Part shown: positions 27,966-37,406 of the stretch, piece after piece
Layout: every line of letters starts with the position of its first letter
How positions within the stretch are numbered: position 1 is the first letter of the stretch
NCBI RefSeq assembly: GCF_000020665.1
Contig: NC_011071.1
Location: 920,501-984,500 of the forward strand
Origin: Stenotrophomonas maltophilia R551-3
Lineage (GTDB): Bacteria; Pseudomonadota; Gammaproteobacteria; Xanthomonadales; Xanthomonadaceae
DNA: 64,000 bases
Direction: 5' to 3'
The notes under the pieces: generated by a model
Database searches by the model: none
Told to the model about the DNA's origin: nothing
What the model saw: only the letters and a program-made list of their open reading frames with translations
Position numbers and translations under genes: made by a program

Positions 27966-30893
27966 TCAGAAGCGCTGGGTGTACTTCATGTAGATGAAAC
28001 GACCGATGTCGTAGCCGCCGTAGTACGAGAACACCGAGCGCGGCTTGGTGTACATGACCGGGCCCTGCTTGTCGAACACGTTGTTGGCGCCGACGGAGAC
28101 GGTGGCGTCCCACGGCAGGTTGTAGCGGAACTGCACGTCATGGAAGGTCACCGCGCCACGCTCGTTGTAGTTGCGTGCGCCCTTGTACCACGGCGCGATC
28201 ACGCCCGGATCCGAGCACTCGTCGGCGTACTTGGTCGGGTTGACGCACTGTTCCTTGACGCTGGAGTAGTAGCGCGCGGTCCAGCTCACGCCGAAGTTCT
28301 CCAGATCCCAGCCCACGGTCAGGTTGGAACGTACGCGGAAGCCGATGCCCGTGTTGGTCACGATGCCGTTGCTGACGGTAGGCACGATCGTGCTGTCGTT
28401 CGACGAGCGCGAGATGTCCTTGGCCACGTAAGTGGTCGACCACGAGGTGCTCAGCTTGCCGTAGTCGGTTTCCAGGCGGTACGACAGGTCCATGTCGTAG
28501 CCTTCGACCTCGGCGAAGCCGGCATTGCGGCCGCCGAACTTCAGGCCGGTGACGATGCCGTTGGACGGATTGCGGGTGAAGCGCGCGCAACGATCGGCCA
28601 GGCCCTGCTCGTAGCAGTCGATCAGGATCTGGTTCGGGCTGTCATCGACGATGGTGTCGTCGATGCGGATCTTCCACCAGTCCAGCGAGACATTGAGGTT
28701 GCTGACGAAGGTCGGGCTCCAGACCACGCCCAGGGTGCGGCTGGTCGAGGTTTCCGGCTTCAGGTTCGGGTTCGAACCACCGATGAACGGGGTCGGCGTA
28801 GCGGCGACCGAGCCTTCCGTCGGCTTGTTGCTGCTGTCCAGCTGGCGGAAGTTGGCGACATCGGCGATGTCCCTCGCGCAGCGGGCACGCACTTCGGCGC
28901 TGCTCTTGGCCGAACCGTACTTGCTGTCACACGGATCCGAGAAGTTGGCGAAGGTTTCCGAACCACCGCCGTACAGGTCGGAGATGGTCGGGGCACGGAA
29001 GCCCTGCGCCCAGGTACCGCGCACCAGCAGCTGGTCGATCGGCTTCCATTTGAAGCCGAACTTGCTGTTGAGGGTGTTGCCGAAGGTGTTGTAGTCCGAG
29101 AAGCGGGTCGCGGCGTTGAGGCTCAGCTCACGTGCGCCCGGCAGGTCGGCCAGCACCGGAACATTCAACTCCAGGTAGGCTTCCTTCACCTTGTACGAGC
29201 CACCGGTCGGGCCAGCGGCCAGGTTGGTGGTGGCACCGGTCTGGGCCAGCGCGTCCGGCACGAACTTGCCGGTTTCTTCGCGGTTTTCCACGCCGAAGGC
29301 AAAGCCCAGGTCACCGGCAGGCAGGGTGAACAGGCTGCCGCTGATGGTGGCGAAGGCGTTCTTGGAGGTGGTGCGGCCAGTCGCGTTCTCGGCCGGGAAC
29401 AGCCAGTCCTGCAGGGCCTGGTTGTTGGTCATGCCATACGGGCTGTCCACGCCGTACGGAACCAGCGGATTCCACGGCAGGCAGCCGGCGATCGGCGCAC
29501 CCGGCTTGCCGCATTCGACCTTGCCGGTGCTGGCGTTGTAGTACGACGGACCGGTGGCGGCCTGTACGCGGCCCTTGTGCAGGTTGCCGGTGGTGTGCTG
29601 GCGCAGCTCGTTCTTGTTGTACTGGTAGCCCACTTCCCAGTCGAAGTAGCGCTCACCGATCTCGAACGAGCCGTCGAACGCGGCCACCGCGCGGTAGGTC
29701 TTCAGTTCGCTGGTGCTGGTGCGCGGCAGCTCCCACAGGCGACGGTTCCACTTCACTTCGGTCGGCGTGGCATAGCCATGCTGGTTGCCGAACGGGTTGA
29801 AGTAGCTGTCGATCGACATCGGGTTGATCTTGGCGACGTCGACATCGAACGGATAGCCGGCGGTGACGCGGGTCGAGCTGCGCTTGTTGTAGCCCAGTTC
29901 GGCCTTGAAGCGCACGTTGTCGGTGATGTTGGCCTGGCCCGAGAAGTACAGCGAATCACGCTTGATCGGATAGCTCAGGTGCATCTGATCATTGGTGTTG
30001 CTGACGTCACCGGTGAACGCGGTCGGATCGGTGAAGTGGTAGTTGGCCGGGTTGGTCGGGTCGCTGCCGCGGTTGAGTGCGTAGTTGCAGCCTTCCTTCG
30101 CATTGGTGCAGCCCGGGCCACCCTTCACGCCAAAGAACTGGCCCCACTGGCTGTTGGTGGTCCAGCCGTCGGTCGGGTGGCGGTCGGTGTTGCTGTAGCG
30201 GCTGAAGCCACGGTCACGCGCCCACACGCCCTTTTCTTCGGAGTGTTCGGCGGCGAAGGTGGCCGAGAAGCGGTCGTTGGACCAGCCGGCAACCACGTCG
30301 AAGCGATCACGTGCGCCGTCGCCTTCGCCGTACTGGCCATGGTAGACGTTGGCGGTGATGCCAGTGACGTTGGTGCGGGTGATGATGTTGATCACGCCGG
30401 CCATCGCGTCGGAGCCGTAGATGGCCGAGGCGCCGTCCTTCAGGACTTCAATGCGCTCCACTGCCGACACCGGCAGGGTCGACACGTCCTGGAAGCCGGA
30501 GGTGCTGATGCCCAAGCGCTTGCCGTTGACCAGCACCAGCGTGCGCTGGGTGCCGAGGTTGCGCATGTTGACGTAGGTACCACCGGCGTCTTCACCAGCC
30601 GACAGCACGTTGGCGCGGCTGATGGTCGGGCTGCCCATTGCGGTGACGTTCTGCAGGATGTCCGATACCGAGCTGAAGCCCTGGCGTTCGATGTCCAGGC
30701 GGGACAGGGCCAGCACCGGCTGGGCGGTTTCGACGTCGACCTGGCGGATGCGCGAACCGGTGATCTCGATGCGATCCAGGGTGGTCGGTGCAGCGTTGCT
30801 GCTCTGGGCGAAGGCGGGCAGGGCAGCCAGCGTTGCGGTGGTCGCCAGGGCGTAACGGATGGCCTGGCCCAGCGCGGTGGTACGTGAAGTCAT
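27966..30893 (-). CDS. TonB-dependent receptor (copy 2)
   Basis: A 975-residue paralogue of the receptor at 24709-27633. The signal peptide ends at AFAQS. The plug begins TTLDRIEITGSRIRQVDVET and contains ERIEVLKDGASAIYGSDAM; the barrel ends YMKYTQRF. The two share long identical blocks in the plug and near the C-terminus (DKQGPVMY vs GRQGPVMY), while extracellular-loop regions differ more, as expected for receptors with diverged ligands. I chose the ATG at 30893, preceded by GAGAGAGAGA as in copy 1. A GACGCC..GGCGTC hairpin lies in the leader. Confidence 0.93.
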   Translation of the reverse strand: MTSRTTALGQAIRYALATTATLAALPAFAQSSNAAPTTLDRIEITGSRIRQVDVETAQPVLALSRLDIERQGFSSVSDILQNVTAMGSPTISRANVLSAGEDAGGTYVNMRNLGTQRTLVLVNGKRLGISTSGFQDVSTLPVSAVERIEVLKDGASAIYGSDAMAGVINIITRTNVTGITANVYHGQYGEGDGARDRFDVVAGWSNDRFSATFAAEHSEEKGVWARDRGFSRYSNTDRHPTDGWTTNSQWGQFFGVKGGPGCTNAKEGCNYALNRGSDPTNPANYHFTDPTAFTGDVSNTNDQMHLSYPIKRDSLYFSGQANITDNVRFKAELGYNKRSSTRVTAGYPFDVDVAKINPMSIDSYFNPFGNQHGYATPTEVKWNRRLWELPRTSTSELKTYRAVAAFDGSFEIGERYFDWEVGYQYNKNELRQHTTGNLHKGRVQAATGPSYYNASTGKVECGKPGAPIAGCLPWNPLVPYGVDSPYGMTNNQALQDWLFPAENATGRTTSKNAFATISGSLFTLPAGDLGFAFGVENREETGKFVPDALAQTGATTNLAAGPTGGSYKVKEAYLELNVPVLADLPGARELSLNAATRFSDYNTFGNTLNSKFGFKWKPIDQLLVRGTWAQGFRAPTISDLYGGGSETFANFSDPCDSKYGSAKSSAEVRARCARDIADVANFRQLDSSNKPTEGSVAATPTPFIGGSNPNLKPETSTSRTLGVVWSPTFVSNLNVSLDWWKIRIDDTIVDDSPNQILIDCYEQGLADRCARFTRNPSNGIVTGLKFGGRNAGFAEVEGYDMDLSYRLETDYGKLSTSWSTTYVAKDISRSSNDSTIVPTVSNGIVTNTGIGFRVRSNLTVGWDLENFGVSWTARYYSSVKEQCVNPTKYADECSDPGVIAPWYKGARNYNERGAVTFHDVQFRYNLPWDATVSVGANNVFDKQGPVMYTKPRSVFSYYGGYDIGRFIYMKYTQRF

Positions 30894-30973
30894 TAACGAT
30901 CTCTCTCTCAGGTCGTACACGAGACGCCACTCCGGGCGTCGATGAAGCCGGTCGTTAATCAGACCGACGACCG

Positions 30974-31004
30974 ATAGTAGTCTCGTTGGTTAATGTCCTG
31001 TAAA
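30974..31004 (-). promoter_or_regulatory. Tentative promoter of TonB receptor copy 2
   Basis: Minus-strand TTTACA (plus 30999-31004) and TACTAT (plus 30974-30979), spacer 19 bp. Confidence 0.3.
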
Positions 31005-31187
31005 GAGAACGTGTCGAAATTTGTCGTTTCTCATCACGTCATTTCACGAAAAATGAACAAAAGCAGATGCTTAAGTTGTTGACGTGGGCGTGCAGGTCGC
31101 TTTCAACTGCTGCGATGCAGCAGGAATTGCGCGAAAAACGCGCAGAACGCGGCGCGTAATGACGCGCCTGTCCTGGGGTGTGGGGGG

Positions 31188-32714
31188 TCAGGCCACGAAC
31201 GGACGGAACTGGATGCCCAGGCCGGCGATGCCGTCGGTTTCGCCGATCAGGTCGGCCCGCAGCAGCGGGCGGGCATCGATGAACGCCTGCGGCACGATCA
31301 GCGACAGCCGGTTGTCGTCCGCGGTCAGCTCCAGCCCCGGCATCGGGTCGTCCTCGTGGGCGCGGTTGAGCAGCACCGCCAGGCGCAGCAGCGCGGCCAG
31401 CCTGCGCGCGGTCTGCAGCAGGCGTTCGGGCAGGGCATCGAAGGCGGTCTTGGTCACGCTGCGGCGGTGGCTGCGCACCAGCGCGGCCAGCATCTGCTGT
31501 TCCTGCCGCGAGAAGCCGGCGATATCCGAGTTCTCCAGCACGTAGCTGCCATGCACGTGGTAGCCGCTGTGGGCGATCATCAGCCCCAGCTCGTGCAGGC
31601 GCGCGGCCCAGCCGAGCATGCGTGCGTCGTCGGCGTCGAGCTTCCAGCGTTCCTGCACCTGCTCCAGCAGCGACAGCGCGGTGTCCTGCACGCGGTCGGC
31701 CTGCACGGTGTCGATGCCATAACGCTGGGTCAGCGCAGTGACCGATTCGTCACGCAGGTCGTTTTCGCCGGCGCGGCCGACGATGTCGTAGAGGATGCCT
31801 TCGCGCATCGCCGCCTTGCTGACCAGCAGCTTCTGCAGGCCCAGTGCCTGGAAGGCGGCCTCCAGCACCAGGATGCCGCCGGCGATGATCGGGCGGCGGT
31901 CGCTGGACAGGCCCGGCAGTTCGATGTCGTCGATCTTCTTGGCTTTCAGCAGTTCGTCGCGCAGCTGCGGCAGGGCTTCGGCGGTGATCGCGCCCTTGCT
32001 CAGCTTCATGGTCGCGCAGATTTCGCTGATCGCCTTGTGCGTTCCCGATGAACCCAGTGCTTCCTGCCAGCCCAGCGCCCGGTACTTGCTGGCGAAGGGC
32101 TGGAACTCGCGGCCGATCTCGGCCAGTGCATCTTTCCAGCGTTTCTTGCTCAGCTTGCCACCCGGGAAGAAACGACGGGTGCTGGCGATGCAGCCGGCCT
32201 GCAGGCTTTCGCGCTCCAGGGTCTGCATGCCCATGCCGATGATGAATTCGGTGGAGCCGCCGCCGATGTCGATCACCAGCCGGCGCTGGCCGGGCTTGGG
32301 TGGCTGCGCGTGGGCCACGCCCAGATAGATCAGGCGCGCCTCTTCGCGGCCGCTGACCACTTCGATCGCATGCCCGAGCGCGGTCTCGGCCGGAACCAGG
32401 AACGATTGCGGCGAGCGCAGCTGACGCACGGTATTGGTGGCCAGCGCGCGTACCTGGTGCGGCGGCACATTGCGGATGCGTTGGCCGAAACGGGCCAGGC
32501 ACTCCAGCGCGCGCTGTCGCGCGGCGGCGGAAAGTCCACCCTTGCCATCCAGGCCATCGGCCATGCGCACCGTTTCGCGCAGGCGGTCGATCACCCGCAG
32601 CTGGCCGAGCGTGTAGCGCGCGATGACCATGTGGAAACTATTGGAGCCAAGGTCGATGGCGGCCAGCAGGTCGCCATCCTGCAATGCGGGCGGAGTCGTG
32701 GTGGTATGCGGCAT
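31188..32714 (-). CDS. ppx: Exopolyphosphatase (Ppx/GppA family)
   Basis: Hydrolyses inorganic polyphosphate from its ends; GppA-type members also cleave pppGpp. The product has 508 residues. The ASKHA-fold phosphate loops are AAIDLGSNSFHMVI (about 18-31) and VIDIGGGSTEFIIG, followed by the C-terminal HD-like domain (ARLHELGLMIAHSGYHVHGSYVLEN). Proximity to ppk1 on the same strand favours Ppx over GppA. A 356-bp repeat-rich gap separates it from ppk1, so it probably has its own promoter. The start MPHTTTTPP at 32714 is the only fitting ATG. Confidence 0.92.
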   Translation of the reverse strand: MPHTTTTPPALQDGDLLAAIDLGSNSFHMVIARYTLGQLRVIDRLRETVRMADGLDGKGGLSAAARQRALECLARFGQRIRNVPPHQVRALATNTVRQLRSPQSFLVPAETALGHAIEVVSGREEARLIYLGVAHAQPPKPGQRRLVIDIGGGSTEFIIGMGMQTLERESLQAGCIASTRRFFPGGKLSKKRWKDALAEIGREFQPFASKYRALGWQEALGSSGTHKAISEICATMKLSKGAITAEALPQLRDELLKAKKIDDIELPGLSSDRRPIIAGGILVLEAAFQALGLQKLLVSKAAMREGILYDIVGRAGENDLRDESVTALTQRYGIDTVQADRVQDTALSLLEQVQERWKLDADDARMLGWAARLHELGLMIAHSGYHVHGSYVLENSDIAGFSRQEQQMLAALVRSHRRSVTKTAFDALPERLLQTARRLAALLRLAVLLNRAHEDDPMPGLELTADDNRLSLIVPQAFIDARPLLRADLIGETDGIAGLGIQFRPFVA

Positions 32715-32849
32715 GGACGAATGTTAGCCGAAGGGGCGGTGTGCTCGTCACCGCGCGACCTTCACATTTTGGAAGAGGGGAGTGCGGCAGGGCTGCGCCC
32801 TGCACCTGCAGAGGCAACGTCAACGTCAAGAGCTGGCTATCCGTGGGAT

Positions 32850-32951
32850 GGCGGGGTAGGTCCGGTTGAGGGGGACGCTGTAAACCCGTCCATGGGGGCT
32901 TGGTCGCCGCATCCATGCGGCTCACGCCCCCTCAACCGGACCCACCCCGCC
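32850..32951. repeat. 102-bp imperfect inverted repeat (giant hairpin)
   Basis: The left arm starts GGCGGGGTAGGTCCGGTTG and the right arm ends CAACCGGACCCACCCCGCC; about 26 of 28 bp pair. Between them is a smaller stem (CCGCATCCATGCGG). There is no coding capacity, and the structure resembles a MITE or a structured-RNA element. Confidence 0.75.
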
Positions 32952-32976
32952 TTCGACAGAATTCCGCGATCTGATG

Positions 32977-33064
32977 GTGGGTGCCGACCGTTGGTCGGCA
33001 CTGATCCAATCCCGACCAAAATCGGTGCCTACCGCTCTTGGTAGGTGTCGCCCTTGGTCGACAC
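32977..33064. repeat. Three SMAG-like palindromes, decayed
   Basis: GTGGGTGCCGACCGTTGGTC.. (32977-33001), an inverted form ending GCCTAC (33012-33032) and GTAGGTGTCGCCCTTGGTCG.. (33041-33064). The foot or stem is degenerate in places. Confidence 0.6.
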
Positions 33065-33070
33065 ACCGTG

Positions 33071-35158
33071 TCAGAGACCCTGCATCAGTGCCATCTGCGC
33101 AGAATGCGGTGCCTCGTCGTGGGCCGGGGCACGCTTGTGGTAGATGCCGTCGGCGTCCAGGTCCCAGGCGTTGAGATTGTCATCGAGGTAGTTCTGCAGG
33201 ACCTCGCGGTAAACCCGCTTGGCCAGTCCCGGGTCGAGGATCGGGAAGCAGGTTTCGACCCGGCGCAGCAGGTTGCGTTCCAGCCAGTCGGCGCTGGCGC
33301 AGTACAGCTCCGGTGCGCCGTCGTTGCCGAACCAGTACACACGGCTGTGCTCAAGGAAGCGGCCGACGATCGAGCGCACGCGGATGTTGTCCGACACGCC
33401 CGGCACGCCGGGACGCAGGGTGCAGGCACCGCGGATGATCAGGTCGATCTGCACGCCGGCCTGCGAGGCGGCGTACAGCGCGCGCACCACCTGCGGTTCG
33501 TTCAGGGCGTTCATCTTGGCGATGATCCGCGCCGGGCGGCCAGCGGCGGCGATGCGCGTTTCGCGCTCGATGCGGCCGAGGATTCCGGTGTGCAGGGTGA
33601 AGGGTGATTGCAGCAGGCGCTTGAGCTTCATCTTCGAGGCCAGCCCGGACAGCTGCTGGAACAGCAGGTGCACGTCGTTGCCGATGTCCGGATCGGCGGT
33701 GATCAGGCTGATGTCGGTGTACGCGCGGGCGGTACCGCTGTGATAGTTGCCGGTACCCAGGTGCACGTAGCGGCGCAGCTTGCGGCCCTCGCGGCGCACG
33801 ATCAGCAGCATCTTGGCGTGGGTCTTGTAGCCGACCACGCCATACACCACCTGCACGCCGGCTTCCTGCAGGCGATCGGCCAGGCCGAGGTTGGCCTCTT
33901 CGTCGAAACGGGCGCGCAGCTCGACCACCACGGTCACGTCCTTGCCGTTGCGTGCGGCCTGGATCAGTGCGTCGACGATCAGCGAGTCCTTGCCGGTGCG
34001 GTACAGGGTCTGCTTGATCGCCAACACGTTGGGGTCGACTGCCGCCTGCCGGATCAGGTCCAGCACGGCGGTGAAGGCATCGAACGGGTGATGCAGCAGC
34101 AGGTCCTGACGGGCCGTGGTCTCGAAGATGCCGTCGCTGTCGCGCAAGGTGCGCGGGGTCATCGGCGGGTACTTCAGGTCGGGCTGCGCGATCAGGTCGT
34201 ACAGCTGGATGATGCGGTTGAGGTTGACCGGGCCGTCGATGCGGTACACCGCGTTCTCGGTCAGGCCGAAATTCTGCAGCAGGGTACGCACGATCTCGCG
34301 CGGCATGTCGTGGGCGATCTCCAGCCGCACCGCCGGCCGGTAGCCACGGTCGACCAGCTCGTCGCGCAGGGCCAGTGCCAGGTTCTCTACTTCCTCCTCG
34401 TCCACCACCAGTTCGGAGTTGCGGGTGACGCGGAACTGGTAGGCGCCCTGGACTTCCAGGCCCGGGAACAGCTCGTCGACGAAGGTGGACAGCACCGAGG
34501 ACAGGAACACGAAGTTCTGCGGCCCGCCGAGCTTCTCCGGCAGCTGGATGATGCGCGGCAGCGAGCGCGGCGCACGCACGATGGCCAGGTGGCCGGTGCG
34601 GCCGAACGCATCGGTACCCTTCAGCACCACCACGATGTTCAGCGACTTGTTGAGGATCTTCGGGAACGGGTGCACCGGATCCAGGCCCAGTGGTGACAGC
34701 ACCGGCATGATCTCGTTGCGGAAGTAGGCACGCAGCCAGCGTTTCTGGCGGTGCGTCCAGGAGTGGCGGCCGAGCACGCCGATGCCGGCGTCCATCAATG
34801 CCGGGCGCAGTGTCTCGTTCCAGCAGCGGTATTGCTGGTCGACCAGTTCCGCGGCGCGGTCGTGGATGGCGTTGAGGATGGCCTGCGGGCTCATTCCATC
34901 CGGCGCCGGTGGCAGGCCGAATTCCTGCGCGTGGCGCACGGCAGCGGCACGGATCTCGAAGAACTCGTCGAGGTTGGTGCAGGAGATGCACATGAAGCGC
35001 AGGCGCTCCAGCAGCGGCACCTGCGGGTCCATCGCTTGGGCCAGCACGCGGAAGTTGAAATCCAGCTGCGACAGCTCGCGGTTGATGTACAGCGCCGGGT
35101 CGCGCAACGGATCGTTGTCCGGGCTCACGGGGAGGGGGAGGGATCCGAGGCTGCTCAT
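33071..35158 (-). CDS. ppk: Polyphosphate kinase 1
   Basis: Makes polyphosphate from ATP reversibly at the inner membrane. The product has 695 residues with the four PPK1 domains: N-terminal [19 protein letters not shown], then the head domain, and the catalytic C1/C2 domains with [26 protein letters not shown] and [14 protein letters not shown], where the His is the autophosphorylated residue. [11 protein letters not shown] follows. The gene begins 4 bp after phoR ends, so it reads as the third gene of phoB-phoR-ppk and should respond to phosphate starvation. Confidence 0.97.
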   Translation of the reverse strand: MSSLGSLPLPVSPDNDPLRDPALYINRELSQLDFNFRVLAQAMDPQVPLLERLRFMCISCTNLDEFFEIRAAAVRHAQEFGLPPAPDGMSPQAILNAIHDRAAELVDQQYRCWNETLRPALMDAGIGVLGRHSWTHRQKRWLRAYFRNEIMPVLSPLGLDPVHPFPKILNKSLNIVVVLKGTDAFGRTGHLAIVRAPRSLPRIIQLPEKLGGPQNFVFLSSVLSTFVDELFPGLEVQGAYQFRVTRNSELVVDEEEVENLALALRDELVDRGYRPAVRLEIAHDMPREIVRTLLQNFGLTENAVYRIDGPVNLNRIIQLYDLIAQPDLKYPPMTPRTLRDSDGIFETTARQDLLLHHPFDAFTAVLDLIRQAAVDPNVLAIKQTLYRTGKDSLIVDALIQAARNGKDVTVVVELRARFDEEANLGLADRLQEAGVQVVYGVVGYKTHAKMLLIVRREGRKLRRYVHLGTGNYHSGTARAYTDISLITADPDIGNDVHLLFQQLSGLASKMKLKRLLQSPFTLHTGILGRIERETRIAAAGRPARIIAKMNALNEPQVVRALYAASQAGVQIDLIIRGACTLRPGVPGVSDNIRVRSIVGRFLEHSRVYWFGNDGAPELYCASADWLERNLLRRVETCFPILDPGLAKRVYREVLQNYLDDNLNAWDLDADGIYHKRAPAHDEAPHSAQMALMQGL

Positions 35159-35162
35159 GGCG

Positions 35163-36494
35163 TCATTCTTCGATGGAGGTCAGGGGGGCGGACTCGCGCG
35201 GGCGCACGTGGTCGGCATCGAAATGGCAGGAGAACACCGAGCCCTTGCCGACTTCGCTTTCAATCTCCAGCCGTGCGTGATGCAGGCCGAGGATGTGCTT
35301 GACGATGGACAGGCCCAGGCCGGTACCACCGCTCTCGCGCGAACGGCTGCTGGAGACACGGTAGAAACGTTCGGTCAGGCGCGGCAGATGGTTGGCCGGG
35401 ATGCCATAGCCGGAGTCGCGTACCGCCAGCACCGCGCCATCGCCTTCGCGACGGAACTCGACCGCGATGCGGCCCTCGGCCGGGGTGTAGCGCACCGCAT
35501 TGGTGACCAGGTTGGAGAACGCACTGTGCAGTTCCTTGGTCGAGCCCTGCAGGTCGACGCCGGCGAGGTCGTCGATGCTGATCTGGTGGCGGCCCTGGCT
35601 GTGCGCTTCGGCCTCGCGGCGCAGCGTCGCCAGCATCGGCTGCATCGCCACGGTCTCTTCCTCGCTGTGCTCCTGCGATTCCAGCCGTGACAGGGTCAGC
35701 AGGTCTTCCACCAGCTGGGCCATGCGCTGGCTCTGCTTGCGCATCTCTTCCAGCATCGGTCCGGTTCCCGGGAAGTCTTCCGGGTCCATCATGTCCAGGT
35801 AGCCGTGGACCACGGTGAGTGGCGTGCGCAGCTCATGTGAAACGTTGGCCACGAAATCGCGGCGCACCTGTTCCAGGCGCAGCAGCTTGCTGACGTCGCG
35901 GGCGATCAGCAGCCAGTAGTCCGACGAATAGGGAATCAGGCGCAGGTTGAGGCGGATTGCAGGGTCGACCGGCGAGGGCACGTCCAGGATCGGTTCGGCG
36001 TTGCGGCCGCCGGCCAGCCAGTGCGCCAGCGGCATCGGCTGCAGGCGCTCGACCAGTGCCTCGCCGAGATCGCCGGGGTGATGCAGGCCGAGCAGGGCGG
36101 TGGCTGCCTCGTTGAACCACTGCACGCGCTGGCTGTTGCGATCCAGCACCACCACCGCATCGGGAAGTGCGGCGGCCGCGGCGCGATAACTGCGCAGCAT
36201 GTCCAGCAGGCGGCGCTTGCGCACGCGCATCTCCACCTGGTTGCGGTACAGCAGGCGGTCCAACTCGTTCCAGACGCCGGTGCCTTCTTCGGCGGTATCC
36301 CAGCGCTGGCGCGCGGTCAGCCGGCGCAGCACGCTGCGCAGCCGCCAGTAATGCCAGGTGAGGGTCGCCAGTGCGCCCAGTGCGATGCACAACCACAGAT
36401 GACCCGTGAACCACCCCACCAGTCCGGAGAACAGCAGTACCGCGGCGACAGTGGCCAGGGTCTTCAACCAGGCAGAGCGGATGTGGCGGGGCAT
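35163..36494 (-). CDS. phoR: Phosphate regulon sensor histidine kinase
   Basis: A 443-residue membrane kinase that controls PhoB according to phosphate supply through PstSCAB/PhoU. Two transmembrane segments lie at about 12-30 and 32-48 with no large periplasmic domain, typical of PhoR. A PAS domain (about 100-200, DAVVVLDRNSQRVQWFNEAA) follows, then HisKA with FVANVSHELRTPL (phosphorylated His220) and the ATPase domain with NLVTNAVRYTP, DSGYGIP and GTGLGLSIVKH. It follows phoB by 106 bp and precedes ppk1. Confidence 0.95.
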   Translation of the reverse strand: MPRHIRSAWLKTLATVAAVLLFSGLVGWFTGHLWLCIALGALATLTWHYWRLRSVLRRLTARQRWDTAEEGTGVWNELDRLLYRNQVEMRVRKRRLLDMLRSYRAAAAALPDAVVVLDRNSQRVQWFNEAATALLGLHHPGDLGEALVERLQPMPLAHWLAGGRNAEPILDVPSPVDPAIRLNLRLIPYSSDYWLLIARDVSKLLRLEQVRRDFVANVSHELRTPLTVVHGYLDMMDPEDFPGTGPMLEEMRKQSQRMAQLVEDLLTLSRLESQEHSEEETVAMQPMLATLRREAEAHSQGRHQISIDDLAGVDLQGSTKELHSAFSNLVTNAVRYTPAEGRIAVEFRREGDGAVLAVRDSGYGIPANHLPRLTERFYRVSSSRSRESGGTGLGLSIVKHILGLHHARLEIESEVGKGSVFSCHFDADHVRPRESAPLTSIEE

Positions 36495-36600
36495 TGCGAT
36501 CTCGTCGTTGAGGTGCGGCGGTTCACTGGGGTGAACCGAGGGTTATAGCAGAGTTGCCGGCGCCGGCACCCGCGGGTGCGCGGTGCCGGCACGACGAGAC

Positions 36601-37290
36601 TCAGGTGGAGGTGGAGAAGCGGTAGCCGGCGCCGCGCACGGTCTGCACCATGTTCTCGGCGTTGAACGGTTCCAGCGTCTTGCGCAGGCGGCGGATGTGC
36701 ACGTCGATGGTGCGTTCTTCCACGTACACGCTGCCGCCCCACACATGGTCCAGCAGCTGGGCGCGGGTGTAGACGCGCTCCGGGTGGGTCATGAAGAAGT
36801 GCAGCAGGCGGTATTCGGTCGGGCCGATCGGCACCGGCTGGTCGTTGGCGAACACGCGGTGGGCGGCGCCGTCGATGCGGATCGGGCCAACCGCAACGCT
36901 GCCGTCCTCGTCGTCCTCGCGGGCACGGCGCATGACCGCGCGGATGCGGGCCAGCAGTTCGCGCGCCGAGAACGGCTTGACCACGTAGTCGTCAACGCCG
37001 GCTTCGAGGCCACCGACGCGGTCGTTCTCTTCGCCGCGTGCGGTCAGCATGATGATCGGCACTTCGCGGGTCAGGGTTTCCTTGCGCCAACGGCGGGCAA
37101 GGTCCAGGCCGCTGGTGCCGGGCAGCATCCAGTCCAGCAGGATCAGGTCCGGAACGCGGTCGGCGATCGCGGTCTGGGCCTCGCGGGCGTCGCCGGCGTG
37201 GACCGGTTCGTAATCGCCCTTGCGAAGGGCGAAGGCGACCATTTCACGGATCGCGGGCTCGTCGTCGACGATCAGGATGCGTTTCTGCAC
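36601..37290 (-). CDS. phoB: Phosphate regulon response regulator
   Basis: A 229-residue OmpR-type transcription factor activating phosphate-starvation genes. The receiver domain starts MQKRILIVDDEPAIREM with phosphorylated Asp53 (LLDWMLPGTSG). The winged-helix DNA-binding domain has LLHFFMTHPERVYTRAQLLDHVWG and RTIDVHIRRLRKTLEP. A Pho box lies 52 bp before the start codon, so the gene should activate itself. It is first in the series phoB-phoR-ppk. Confidence 0.97.
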   Translation of the reverse strand: MQKRILIVDDEPAIREMVAFALRKGDYEPVHAGDAREAQTAIADRVPDLILLDWMLPGTSGLDLARRWRKETLTREVPIIMLTARGEENDRVGGLEAGVDDYVVKPFSARELLARIRAVMRRAREDDEDGSVAVGPIRIDGAAHRVFANDQPVPIGPTEYRLLHFFMTHPERVYTRAQLLDHVWGGSVYVEERTIDVHIRRLRKTLEPFNAENMVQTVRGAGYRFSTST

Positions 37291-37342
37291 GAGGACACCG
37301 TAGGGCTCGGTTACTGGAGTGGTGCCAGTAGACTACGGTTTG

Positions 37343-37360
37343 ATGACATGTTTGTGACAA
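37343..37360 (-). promoter_or_regulatory. Pho box in front of phoB
   Basis: Minus strand TTGTCAC AAAC ATGTCAT: two 7-bp half-sites with a 4-bp AT-rich spacer, close to the E. coli pattern of CTGTCAT repeats every 11 bp. A -10-like TAGTCT follows at about the right distance. Confidence 0.65.
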
Positions 37361-37406
37361 ACCGGCCGGAACCCGCGCGGATTGCCATCGGCCGGTCATG
37401 CAGCGC

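Larger units (their letters stand above)
32715..33070. other. Repeat-filled intergenic region between ppk1 and ppx
   Basis: This 356-bp gap contains a 102-bp giant hairpin (32850-32951) and three SMAG-like palindromes (32977-33064). The remaining sequence next to ppx should contain its promoter, which I cannot place. No gene is seen. Confidence 0.7.

Noticed and set aside
27718..27993. Small plus-strand open frame between the TonB receptor genes
   Set aside because: It runs through the terminator and into the antisense of the receptor C-terminus; no ribosome site or homology.
28140..30887. Antisense open frame of 915 codons on the plus strand over the second TonB receptor
   Set aside because: The minus strand encodes a full TonB receptor with signal peptide, plug and barrel; the antisense product has no recognisable motif.
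32684..32951. Possible short genes in the ppk1-ppx gap
   Set aside because: The frames coincide with the giant inverted repeat and have no start signal; the repeat explains the sequence better.
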